64,000 bases of DNA from Vicinamibacteria bacterium. Its GTDB lineage: Bacteria > Acidobacteriota > Vicinamibacteria > Vicinamibacterales > UBA8438. Positions 1-7,824 of this stretch are shown here, one piece after another. The first letter of the stretch is position 1, and the number at the start of each line of letters is the position of its first letter. The DNA lies in contig JAJEEU010000057.1 in the NCBI GenBank assembly GCA_022820825.1, positions 1 through 64,000 of the forward strand. Direction: 5' to 3'. Position numbers and translations under genes: made by a program. Below the pieces are notes generated by a model that had not been told where the DNA came from, ran no database searches, and saw only the letters and a list, made by a program, of their open reading frames with translations.

Positions 1-172
1 AAGGCTCGAACTCGGGCGCCAGCCGGATGTCGGCATCGGGGGCAGCGGCGGCGGCCACGCCCACGAGCGCGGACGCGCCGGCCGGGTCCACCGCGGCGGC
101 GGCGCCCGCGCCCACGCCCGCCTCCTTCAGGAACCGCCTTCTCGACATCGACGCCTTTTTTTTCGTGGTCAC
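1..172 (-). CDS. Tat-signal protein, 5' part only (cut by window edge)
   Basis: Only the first 57 codons are present; the gene runs off the left edge. The reading frame opens at a GTG (170-172) preceded by a good GGGAGGAG ribosome site. It encodes a twin-arginine leader: SRRRFLKEAG followed by an Ala/Gly-rich hydrophobic stretch. An internal ATG at 146-148 would give the same leader without the Lys run but has a poorer ribosome site. The product is therefore probably exported folded, often with a cofactor, but too little is left to name a family. It lies on the same strand as the carbonic anhydrase group and starts 29 bases beyond the end of the DUF2490 gene. Confidence 0.6.
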   Translation of the reverse strand, partial: MTTKKKASMSRRRFLKEAGVGAGAAAAVDPAGASALVGVAAAAAPDADIRLAPEFEP

Positions 173-201
173 GATGCTCCTCCCGTCACGAGGCAACCGA
201 T

Positions 202-912
202 TCAGAACGTTGTGTGGAGGCTGACCTGAAGCTGCCCCTTCGAGCCGCCGGGTACCGTCTGGATCATGTAGCCGGCCTGAACCTGGGACCGGTCGCCGAC
301 TCCGAAGCCCAGCGCCGTGTAGAACCGGTTGCGGTCGAAGCGTTCCACTGTCCTGCCCGGCCCGATCTCGAGCTCTCCGTTGACGAAGACTTCGTTGTAC
401 AGCGCCAGGTAGATGGACCCTTTCTCTTTCCCCCGTCCGTTCAGCGCGACATCGCCGAACAGGGCGTAGCGAAACCGCGTCCGGAAATCCTGGCCGTCGA
501 CCCAACGCTGTTCGTACCGGTAGCGGTGGCGCAGAAAAACGACCTGCCCGAATGCCTGGCGAACCAGCGCCTCCTGGTACAGGCGCCGCTCCGCGCTGGT
601 CTCGTCGCTGTCGCCGAAGGCGCCGCTCGTGATGTGCGCGACGCCACCGGTCAACAGCACGGGGGATTCGGGCAGCGCGTAGGTCACGCCACCCCGGATC
701 AGCAACTGCTCCAGGTCGGTTCCCGCATTCCAGTTGCGGTGTTGCACGTCGCCCTGCAGCCCCCACGACGTGTCGTCGAAGCGAGTCGACCAGAACAGCA
801 TGTACCAGGCGCCGAGCTGATCCAGGTCGACCGGCGTCTGCGCCAGGGCCGCACAGGGCGACAGCAGCATCGCGGCGGCGAGAACGAGCGCGCCAATCCA
901 CCCGCGCCGCAT
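202..912 (-). CDS. DUF2490 family outer-membrane beta-barrel protein
   Basis: The 236-residue product begins with a clear signal peptide (MRRGWIGALVLAAAMLLSP, cleavage near ALAQ). It continues as alternating amphipathic strands rich in Tyr, Trp and Arg and ends in Phe, as outer-membrane barrels do. The segments LGAWYMLFWSTRF, YRYEQRWV and RFRYALFGDV resemble the DUF2490 family, whose members are predicted outer-membrane proteins of unknown function. The ATG at 910-912 lies 4 bases after the stop of the carbonic anhydrase gene, so the two are probably co-transcribed. Longer in-frame readings of this ORF are shadows over the neighbour. The function is not known. Confidence 0.8.
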   Translation of the reverse strand: MRRGWIGALVLAAAMLLSPCAALAQTPVDLDQLGAWYMLFWSTRFDDTSWGLQGDVQHRNWNAGTDLEQLLIRGGVTYALPESPVLLTGGVAHITSGAFGDSDETSAERRLYQEALVRQAFGQVVFLRHRYRYEQRWVDGQDFRTRFRYALFGDVALNGRGKEKGSIYLALYNEVFVNGELEIGPGRTVERFDRNRFYTALGFGVGDRSQVQAGYMIQTVPGGSKGQLQVSLHTTF

Positions 913-916
913 GGGA

Positions 917-1711
917 TCAGATGAAGCGCACGGCGCCGCTGGAGACGTCATACATCCCGCCCACGATGTGGATCTCTCCATCCTGCTCCATGGTGGCCAG
1001 TACGGGGCTGTCTCGCCGAATTTCCGCGATGACCATGCGGACGTTCTCTTCGGCAACCGCGTCGACGTAGCCGTCGTTGTCGGCATCGCGCTCGCCTTCG
1101 ATGGCCTCCACGGCCGGTTCGATCTTTTGTACGAGCTGCGTGAGATTGCCGAGGCGGGCGCTGCTGATGGACCCCTTCACCGCACCGCACGAGGTATGTC
1201 CGAGGACGACCACGAGCTTCGACCCGGCCAGCCGACAGGCGAATTCCATGCTGCCGAGCAGCTCGGTGTTCACGATGTTTCCGGCGACCCGGGCCGCGAA
1301 GATGTCCCCGATCCCCTGATCGAATACGGTCTCGATGGGGACTCGCGAATCGATGCACCCGAGCACGACGGCGAACGGGTACTGCGCGCCGGCGGTCGCT
1401 CGAATCTGATCGCTGTAGTCGCGACGGGCAGGTGTCCCGGCGACGAATCTCGCGTTGCCGTCGGCAAGGAGCGTCAGGGCCGCGTCGGGAGTGAGGGCCG
1501 CCTGTGAAGCAGCATCCTGGGCCGGCACTAACCCCTGATCGACTGCCGTCTCGGCGGCCGCCGGGTCGGCCGGGGGCTCGGGAGTCGAGCATCCCGCCAC
1601 GGCCAGTCCGGCGGCCGACAGCCCAAGACTTCGTCCAAAGGCCCGGCGCGAAGTCGTCGCCGGCGCGCCGGCGGCGCCGGCATCGGGCACGGGTGTGATC
1701 CTGTCGAACAT
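917..1711 (-). CDS. beta-class carbonic anhydrase, predicted Tat-exported lipoprotein
   Basis: Beta-carbonic anhydrases hydrate CO2 to bicarbonate using zinc. The zinc and catalytic residues are visible: C119-x-D121-x-R123 (CIDSR) and H172-x-x-C175 (HTSCG), with the usual GSMEFA and VVVLGHT context. The N-terminus is unusual for this normally cytoplasmic enzyme. A twin-arginine motif (SRRAFGRSLG, residues 21-30) is followed by a hydrophobic segment and a lipobox-like AVAGC with C41, suggesting export and lipid anchoring. The ATG at 1709-1711 has an AAGGAG site about 8 bases upstream. It is first in a two-gene unit with the DUF2490 barrel. The enzyme class is secure; the cell location is inferred from the leader. 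Confidence 0.92.
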   Translation of the reverse strand: MFDRITPVPDAGAAGAPATTSRRAFGRSLGLSAAGLAVAGCSTPEPPADPAAAETAVDQGLVPAQDAASQAALTPDAALTLLADGNARFVAGTPARRDYSDQIRATAGAQYPFAVVLGCIDSRVPIETVFDQGIGDIFAARVAGNIVNTELLGSMEFACRLAGSKLVVVLGHTSCGAVKGSISSARLGNLTQLVQKIEPAVEAIEGERDADNDGYVDAVAEENVRMVIAEIRRDSPVLATMEQDGEIHIVGGMYDVSSGAVRFI

Positions 1712-1827
1712 CTTGTTATCTCCTTTAATGCGGCCGCAAGGGCGACGCGTTACCCCAACGGCAACCGGCGTCTCCAACCTCACACGTTATCAGATGCACA
1801 TGTCGCTCCGATGGCAGCCGATCGCGG

Positions 1828-3504
1828 CTACGGGTCGATGCGGTACACGCGGTTTTCCGCATAGCTCGACACGTAGAGGCTGCCGTTGCCGCCGACCGCG
1901 ACGGCCGACAGGAAACCGACGGACGTCGTCGGGCCGATGCTCTTCTGCTCCAGGCTGTCGAGGGTGAGGCCGTCCGCAACCAGCATTGTCGCGCCGGTCT
2001 CCGGGTCCACCTGCGTCACGCGGCCCGCCTCCTGCTCGACGACGTACAACACGCCGTCCTCGCCGGCGGCCACGCCCTCGGGGCCGGCAAGTCCGTCAGT
2101 CACTACGCGCGGCGGCTCGATGGGCTCGCCGGCTTCGAGAACCTGCAGGAGCGCGCCGCTTCGGTCCGCGACATACAGATCGCCGCCGTGGGCCGCCAGG
2201 CCGGCGGGGGCCTCGAGACCGCTAGCCACCACCTCGCGCGTATAGGGCGAGTCGGGATCGAAGCGGATGACGCTGCCCGTCTCGTACTCGCTCACGACGA
2301 TGTCGCCGCCCAGCACGAGGGCGTCGCTGGCCTGCTCGAAGCCTTCGAAGCGATTGACCAGGCGATTGGCGTCCGGATCCCAGATGCTCACGTTGGTGGC
2401 GCCGGACAGGATCAACTGACTTCCGTACGGGTGCGCCGTCAGCGCCTCGCCCACGTCGCCCTCGTGGCGGGTCACGAAATTCAGCTCCTCGCCGGTCTCG
2501 GGATCCAGCTCCCGCAGCGCCCGGCGGTCGGCCAGGAACAGCCGGCCCGTCCCATCGGCTCCCGGCAGCCAGGCCAGGCCGCCCGGGAAGCTGACGACGC
2601 CCGGGACGACCGTCCGATTCTCGTCGGGTCCGATGACCTCGACGACGAAGCTGTGGGCGTTGTTCGACACGAACAGCCGGTCGTCGGCGTCGAAGGCCAG
2701 GTTGTCGGCGCTCGGCGCGGTTTGGCCGACAAGCTCCTTGTCGCCGGTCTCGATGTCTACCCGGAACACCTCGCCGGTGCCGCTGTCGAGCACGTGCAGC
2801 CGGTGCTGCGAGTCGAACTTGAGCGCGACCGGAGACTCGAAGCCGGTGGCGACCGTTTCGAACGCGCCGCTATCGACATCGATGCGCACCACATACTGCG
2901 CCGTCAATCGCGGACTGTACAGCCGGTCGTCCGGCCCCCAGTCCATGCCGTTCAGGCCGCAGCCCGGACCGAGCCCGTCGGCGATGAGGCGCGGCTCCTC
3001 GACACCGTCCGGATCGAGCTCGAAGAGCCCGTCACCGAGCGCGCACAGCGCCACGAAAAGCCGGCCGTCATCCGAGAACGTGATGGGATTCACGCCGAGG
3101 CCGGGCGAGGCAATCACGGACATCGTCCCGTCGGGGGCGCGCTTGCCGACGTCGCCGAAGGCGAACTCGGTCCAGTACGCGGAGCCGTCCGGTCCGAACG
3201 TGATGTCGTCGGGACCCTGCACGCCCATCCCGGGCCCCCACTGCTCCAGGAGCTCCCCGCTCTCGGGATCGAACGCCGCCACTACCGCACTCGAAGCGCT
3301 GACGACGTAGAGGCGCCCGTCGGGGCCGAAGTACATGCCGTTCGTGGCGTGCAGGGGGCTGCCCTGGGCAAGCACCCGCACCGTCCATTCGGCCGGTTCC
3401 GGCGGTTCGGGCGCCGCGCAACCGCCCAGCAGCGCCACGCTGCAGACTGCAATCCACGCGCGGACGGCGATACGCGAGGGTAATCTTGAACGTCTGGTAA
3501 ACAT
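1828..3504 (-). CDS. beta-propeller lipoprotein, SMP-30/NHL-like (downstream tandem copy)
   Basis: The 558-residue protein has a lipoprotein signal ending in LLGGC (C29), then a Pro/Glu linker and repeated blades of the type FGPDGRLYV, FDADDRLFVS and GEDGVLYVVEQ. These are typical of SMP-30/gluconolactonase/NHL six-bladed propellers. It ends with SSYAENRVYRID, as does the gene just upstream; the two are closely related throughout and form a tandem duplication. The chosen ATG (3502-3504) follows a GGAG-containing stretch and gives a clean lipoprotein leader. Its start lies 19 bases after the stop of its twin, so they are probably one operon. No catalytic residues could be assigned; a binding or lactonase-like role is possible. 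Confidence 0.8.
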   Translation of the reverse strand: MFTRRSRLPSRIAVRAWIAVCSVALLGGCAAPEPPEPAEWTVRVLAQGSPLHATNGMYFGPDGRLYVVSASSAVVAAFDPESGELLEQWGPGMGVQGPDDITFGPDGSAYWTEFAFGDVGKRAPDGTMSVIASPGLGVNPITFSDDGRLFVALCALGDGLFELDPDGVEEPRLIADGLGPGCGLNGMDWGPDDRLYSPRLTAQYVVRIDVDSGAFETVATGFESPVALKFDSQHRLHVLDSGTGEVFRVDIETGDKELVGQTAPSADNLAFDADDRLFVSNNAHSFVVEVIGPDENRTVVPGVVSFPGGLAWLPGADGTGRLFLADRRALRELDPETGEELNFVTRHEGDVGEALTAHPYGSQLILSGATNVSIWDPDANRLVNRFEGFEQASDALVLGGDIVVSEYETGSVIRFDPDSPYTREVVASGLEAPAGLAAHGGDLYVADRSGALLQVLEAGEPIEPPRVVTDGLAGPEGVAAGEDGVLYVVEQEAGRVTQVDPETGATMLVADGLTLDSLEQKSIGPTTSVGFLSAVAVGGNGSLYVSSYAENRVYRIDP

Positions 3505-3523
3505 GGTCTTGTCTTCTCCGGGC

Positions 3524-5173
3524 TCACCGATCAATGCGATATACGCGGTTCTCCGCGTAGCTCGACACATAGAGACTGCCGTCGCCGACCGTGACGTCGG
3601 ACAGGAATCCGACGGCTGTCGTCACCCCGATGCTCTTCTGCTCGAGGCTGTCGAGGGTGAGACCCTCGGCGATCGGGGTGGCGGCGCCGGTCTCCGGGTC
3701 CACCTGCGTCACGCGGCCCGCTTCCTGCTCGACGACGTACAGCGCGCCATCCTCGCCGGCGGCGATACCCTCGGGCGCGGCCAGTCCATCAGCCACCACG
3801 CGCGGGGGATCCAGGCGCTCGCCGCCGTCGAGAACCTGCAGCAGCGACCCGCTGCGGTCGGCCACGTACAGGTCGTCCCCGTGCGCGGCCAGACCGGCGG
3901 GCTCGTCGAGGCCGCTCGCCAGCACGGCGCGGTCGTCGGGCGCGGCCGGATTGAAGCGCAGCACGCTGCCCGTCTCGTACTCGCTCACGATGATGTCGTC
4001 GCCCAGCGCGAGGACGTCGCTCGTCTCCTCGAAACCTTCGAAGCGCTGGACGAGATGGTCGCCGTCCGGATCCCAGATGCTGACCGTGGCGGCGCCGCCA
4101 AGCAGGAGCTGCCCGCCATACGGGTACGCCGACAGCGCTTCTCCCACGTCGGTATTGTTGCCGACCACGTTGTGGAGCTCCTCGCCGGTTTGGGGATCCA
4201 GCTCCCGCAGCGCCCGGCGGTCGGCCAGAAACAGGCGGCCCGCGCCGCCGTCGCCCGGCAACCAGGCCAGGCCGCCCGGGAAACTGGGGCCGCCGGCCAT
4301 GACCGTGCGGTTCTCGTCGGGTCCGAGAACCTCCAGGATGAAGCTGTGGGCATAGCTCGACACGAAGAGCCGGTCGTCCGCGTCGAAGACAAGGTTGTCG
4401 GCGCTCGGCGCGGTCTGGCCGACAAGCTCCTTGTCGCCGGTCTCGATGTCTACCCGAAACACTTCGCCGGTCCCGCTGTCGAGCACGTGCAGCCGCTGCC
4501 GCGAATCGAACTTCAGCGCGACCGGCGCCCGAAAGTCCGCGGCGACGGTTTCGAACGCGCCGCTGTCGACGTCCACCCGCACGGCCTCCCGCGCAGCCGG
4601 CCGCGGGCCGTACAGCCGGCCGTCCGGACCCCAGTCCATGCCGTTGAGGCCGCAGCCCGGACCGAGCTGATCCGTGATGAGGCGCGGCTCCCCGACGCCT
4701 TCCGGATCGATCTCGAACAGCTCGTGGCCCAGCGCACAGCGCGACACGAAGAGCCGGCCGTCGTCCGAGAACGTGATCGGGTTGGCGCCGCGGCCGGGTG
4801 AGGCAATCACGGAGATCGTCCCGTCCGGCGTGCGCCTGGCGACGTCGCCGAAGGAGAACTCGGTCCAGTAGGCGGAGCCGTCCGCCCCGAAGGTGATGTC
4901 GTCGGGCCCTCGCACGCCGAGCTCGGGTCCCCAGCGCTCCAGGACCTCCCCGCTCTCCTTGTCGACGGCAGCCACCGTCGCGCTGGACGCGCTGACCACG
5001 TAGAGGCGCCCGTCGGGGCCGAAGTACATCCCGTTGGTGGCGTGCAGCGGACTGCCCTGCGCGAGCACCGTCACCGTCCAGTCGGCCGGTTCCGGCGGGT
5101 CGGACGCCGCGCAGCCGGCCAGCAGCGCGAGGCCCGGAATCGCAACCCACGAACCTGCAGCACGCAAAGTCAT
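3524..5173 (-). CDS. beta-propeller lipoprotein, SMP-30/NHL-like (upstream tandem copy)
   Basis: The 549-residue product starts MTLRAAGSW and has a short lipoprotein signal with lipobox LLAGC (C21). The mature part is a run of propeller blades (FGPDGRLYVVSASSA, FGADGSAYWTEF, FDADDRLFVSSYAHS) matching the following gene blade for blade. Two near-identical lipoproteins made together may form a pair or may have diverged in ligand. The gene is transcribed leftwards. The 155 bases to the divergent cytochrome/monooxygenase gene hold that gene's promoter and presumably this one's. The family assignment rests on repeat pattern only; the substrate is unknown. Confidence 0.8.
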   Translation of the reverse strand: MTLRAAGSWVAIPGLALLAGCAASDPPEPADWTVTVLAQGSPLHATNGMYFGPDGRLYVVSASSATVAAVDKESGEVLERWGPELGVRGPDDITFGADGSAYWTEFSFGDVARRTPDGTISVIASPGRGANPITFSDDGRLFVSRCALGHELFEIDPEGVGEPRLITDQLGPGCGLNGMDWGPDGRLYGPRPAAREAVRVDVDSGAFETVAADFRAPVALKFDSRQRLHVLDSGTGEVFRVDIETGDKELVGQTAPSADNLVFDADDRLFVSSYAHSFILEVLGPDENRTVMAGGPSFPGGLAWLPGDGGAGRLFLADRRALRELDPQTGEELHNVVGNNTDVGEALSAYPYGGQLLLGGAATVSIWDPDGDHLVQRFEGFEETSDVLALGDDIIVSEYETGSVLRFNPAAPDDRAVLASGLDEPAGLAAHGDDLYVADRSGSLLQVLDGGERLDPPRVVADGLAAPEGIAAGEDGALYVVEQEAGRVTQVDPETGAATPIAEGLTLDSLEQKSIGVTTAVGFLSDVTVGDGSLYVSSYAENRVYRIDR

Positions 5174-5252
5174 CGCAACCTCTCGTCCGTCTCCGATTTC
5201 ACCGTTCTACCCGCACGTAGGCTACCACCAATCACGGCGGCTCGGGTGGTCC

Positions 5253-5280
5253 TTGACTGGATACGCAATCCCGCTAGAAT
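5253..5280 (+). promoter_or_regulatory. sigma70-type promoter for the 5.3 kb monooxygenase gene
   Basis: TTGACT (5253-5258) and TAGAAT (5275-5280) are separated by 16 bases, a near-consensus housekeeping promoter pointing right. The expected transcription start falls at about 5287, exactly where an in-frame GTG lies, so a leaderless start is possible. Confidence 0.6.
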
Positions 5281-5328
5281 TGGCGGGTGGACGTCGCCGC
5301 ATCCCGGCGGCGAGAAAGGCCTGAAGCC

Positions 5329-6750
5329 GTGGCAAGAGCATCGATCATCTCCGGTCCCGTGACGAAACTGCTCGTTGGCGCCGCCCTCGCGGCGGCCGTC
5401 CTGGTTGCATTGCCGGCAGCCGCGGCGGCGGCCGAGCGCGATACGGAAGTGACGTTCACGAAGGACGTCGCGCCCATCCTGCAGCGCTCCTGCCAGAACT
5501 GCCACCGCCCGGACGCCGTGGCGCCGATGTCGCTGCTCACGTACGAGGAGGCCCGTCCCTGGGCGCGCGCGATCAAGGACCGCACCGCGCTGCGCGAGAT
5601 GCCGCCGTGGTTCATCGACAAGACCATCGGCATCCAGCACTACAAGGACGACATCTCGCTGAGCGACAAGGAGATCGCAACCCTGGCGGCCTGGGCCGAC
5701 AACGGCGCTCCGCGCGGCAATCCCGCCGATCTGCCCCCGCCCCTCGTGTTCCCGGCGGAAGGGGTGTGGACCATCGGCGAGCCCGACCTCATCGTGTCGA
5801 GCCCGGTCATGACAGTGCCCGCCGTGGCGGCCGACTACCACGACGAGTTCGGCCCCGTGCCGACGGGACTCACCACGGATCGCTACATCAAGGCCGTCGA
5901 GGTCCAGGAGGTGCGCCTCATGGAGGCGGAGGCCCAGACGCGGCTCCTGCGCAAGGCAAACGAGGGCAGCGGCTACGGCCGGTTCACGATCCACCACATG
6001 GGCATCCACACCGGCGACCAGTACTACGCGTCGGAAGACGGGCGCTCGCAGTTCCGGCTGACGCACGAGATCGGCCAGAACGCCACGACCTATCCGGAAG
6101 AGGTCGGCGTCGTCCTGCCGGGCGAGTCGGAGCTCAGGTTCACCGTGCACCTCTACGCGTCGGGCGAGATCGTGCCGGTGCGCGCGGACATCGGGTTCGT
6201 GTTCCATCCCGAAGGCTACGAGCCGAAGTACGGCAGTTGGGAGTTCGGCGCGATCGGCGGCATCGGGGATGCGCTCGACATTCCGGCGGACCAGGACGAG
6301 GTCCGGCTCGATGGCTACTACATCATGCCGCAGCCGGGGCTGCTGAACACGTTCGAGCCCCACATGCACGCCAGCGGGCGGCGGATGTGCGTGGAGGCGA
6401 TTTACCCTCCGGACGAGAACACCCACAACTACCGGCTGAGCCCGCGGCGCGAGGTGCTGAGCTGCGCGGGCTACGACCACAACTGGGCGAAGGTCTACGT
6501 CTACCAGGACGACTACGCGCCGCTGCTGCCCAAGGGGACGGTGCTCCACCTGACCGGCTGGTACGACAACTCGGCGAGCAATCGCAACGTCGTCGACCCG
6601 CGGAACTGGAAGGGCCACGGCGAGCGGTCGATCGACGACATGTTCGTCCAGCTCGCGAAGTTCACCTTCCTCACCGACGAGCAGTTCGACGAGATCGCGG
6701 CCGAACGGGAGGCCAGGCGCCTGAGCCAGCGCACCGACAACCAGAACTGA
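5329..6750 (+). CDS. secreted cytochrome c / PHM-DBM-like copper monooxygenase fusion (copy 1)
   Basis: From the GTG at 5329, a signal peptide covers about residues 11-36. The haem site is C55-x-x-C58-H59, followed by MPPWF (91-95), whose Met could be the second haem ligand. The rest (about 150-460) resembles copper type II monooxygenases of the PHM/DBM family. H222-H223 and H274 match one copper site; H345-x-H347 and M438 (in SIDDM) match the other. The family hydroxylates C-H bonds with O2 and two electrons; that the fused haem supplies them is inference. GTG 5287, six bases past the -10 box, is an alternative start. The FEGW partner gene follows directly. There are five paralogues in the window. 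Confidence 0.85.
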   Translation: MARASIISGPVTKLLVGAALAAAVLVALPAAAAAAERDTEVTFTKDVAPILQRSCQNCHRPDAVAPMSLLTYEEARPWARAIKDRTALREMPPWFIDKTIGIQHYKDDISLSDKEIATLAAWADNGAPRGNPADLPPPLVFPAEGVWTIGEPDLIVSSPVMTVPAVAADYHDEFGPVPTGLTTDRYIKAVEVQEVRLMEAEAQTRLLRKANEGSGYGRFTIHHMGIHTGDQYYASEDGRSQFRLTHEIGQNATTYPEEVGVVLPGESELRFTVHLYASGEIVPVRADIGFVFHPEGYEPKYGSWEFGAIGGIGDALDIPADQDEVRLDGYYIMPQPGLLNTFEPHMHASGRRMCVEAIYPPDENTHNYRLSPRREVLSCAGYDHNWAKVYVYQDDYAPLLPKGTVLHLTGWYDNSASNRNVVDPRNWKGHGERSIDDMFVQLAKFTFLTDEQFDEIAAEREARRLSQRTDNQN

Positions 6751-6795
6751 CGGCCTGCCCGCCACCCTCTACCCGGTGAACATGGTTACCAGCCC

Positions 6796-7824
6796 GTGGT
6801 GAAAGTCCCACTGCATTCGACCGGCCATGCATCCCGCCTGACTGTGTTGTTCCTCGCTCACATACTCTGCAAGTATGCTCGCTCGTCACGCCTTGTCAGC
6901 CGGGCGCCTGACCGGTCTCGGTGCGACGCGGGATTTTCACCACGGGCTGTTACCAGACGCCGGTCGATTGCCGCCGCGGCGTGCATCGCCGCGCTTGCAG
7001 CATTCTCTCCGCTCGAGGCCGCCGCGCAGATGGCCCACGACCGCGGGCAGAACGTCGTGCCCGCCTTCGAGGGCTGGGAAGCCAACCCGGACGGCACGTT
7101 CAGCATGGTTTTCGGGTTCTTCAACCGGAACTGCCAGGAAATCGTGCACGTGCCGGTCGGTCCGGACAACAACGTCGAGCCGGGCGGACCCGATCGGGGC
7201 CAGCCGACGCGCTTCTTTCCCCGCCGCGCCGAGTTCGTCTTCAAGGTCCCCGTGCCGGCGGACTTCGGCGACCGGGAGCTGGTGTGGACGCTGACCGTGA
7301 ACGGCCGGACTGAGCAGGCGTACGCGTCGCTGCAACCCGAGTACGTGCTCGACCGCCAGATCACGATGATGAACGAGGCCAGCTACGGCCAGCGCTTCGG
7401 CGAGAGCGACAACCAGTACCCGGTGGTCGAGATCGTGGGCCCGGCCGCGCGGACCGTGGCCGTGGGCCAGCCGTTGGAGCTGACCGCCCGCGTGAGCGAC
7501 GACGGCCTGCCCGAGCCGCGTTTCGACCGGCGCCACCTCACCAAGCTGATGGCCGGCTGGCTCGTGTATCGGGGCAACGACGAGCACGTGACCTTCGATC
7601 CGCCGCAGTTCAACCCCGACCTGCGGCGGCGCGCATCCGCGAGCCCGCTGTGCCAGGGCATCGAGCCCGTGCCGGAATGGGCCGCTACCCTGCTGAGCGC
7701 TGACGGCGAGTTGACCACGACGGCCACCTTCAGCGAGCCGGGCACCTACGTGCTGCGCGCCCTGGCGCACGACATCGCGCTGAAGACGGCCCGCGAGGTC
7801 ACGGTCACCGTCACGGAGCGGTAG
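6796..7824 (+). CDS. secreted FEGW-family protein, partner of monooxygenase copy 1
   Basis: This is one of four copies of an uncharacterised secreted family. The core motif is RGQNVVPAFEGWEANPDG followed by FGFFNRN, EPGGPDRGQPTRFFPRR and ELVWTLTVNG. The second half ends in an Ig-like segment, EPGTYVLRALAHD. It follows the cytochrome/monooxygenase gene on the same strand. The start is uncertain: the frame is open back to GTG 6796, but the signal peptide (TRRRSIAAAACIAALAAFSP) begins about 51 residues in, and no ATG or GTG lies close to it. GTG 6844 is another option, and a hairpin (CATACT/AGTATG, 6861-6877) lies between. Its last 14 bases overlap the end of the convergent PQQ gene. The function is unknown. 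Confidence 0.75.
   Translation: MVKVPLHSTGHASRLTVLFLAHILCKYARSSRLVSRAPDRSRCDAGFSPRAVTRRRSIAAAACIAALAAFSPLEAAAQMAHDRGQNVVPAFEGWEANPDGTFSMVFGFFNRNCQEIVHVPVGPDNNVEPGGPDRGQPTRFFPRRAEFVFKVPVPADFGDRELVWTLTVNGRTEQAYASLQPEYVLDRQITMMNEASYGQRFGESDNQYPVVEIVGPAARTVAVGQPLELTARVSDDGLPEPRFDRRHLTKLMAGWLVYRGNDEHVTFDPPQFNPDLRRRASASPLCQGIEPVPEWAATLLSADGELTTTATFSEPGTYVLRALAHDIALKTAREVTVTVTER

Noticed and set aside
2188-3483. Long open frames opposite the propeller lipoproteins (also 3335-4801, 8084-9970, 14996-18133, 43940-46720)
   Set aside because: They are Arg/Ala/Val-rich shadows produced by GC-biased third codon positions opposite real genes, without signal peptides, domains or ribosome sites.
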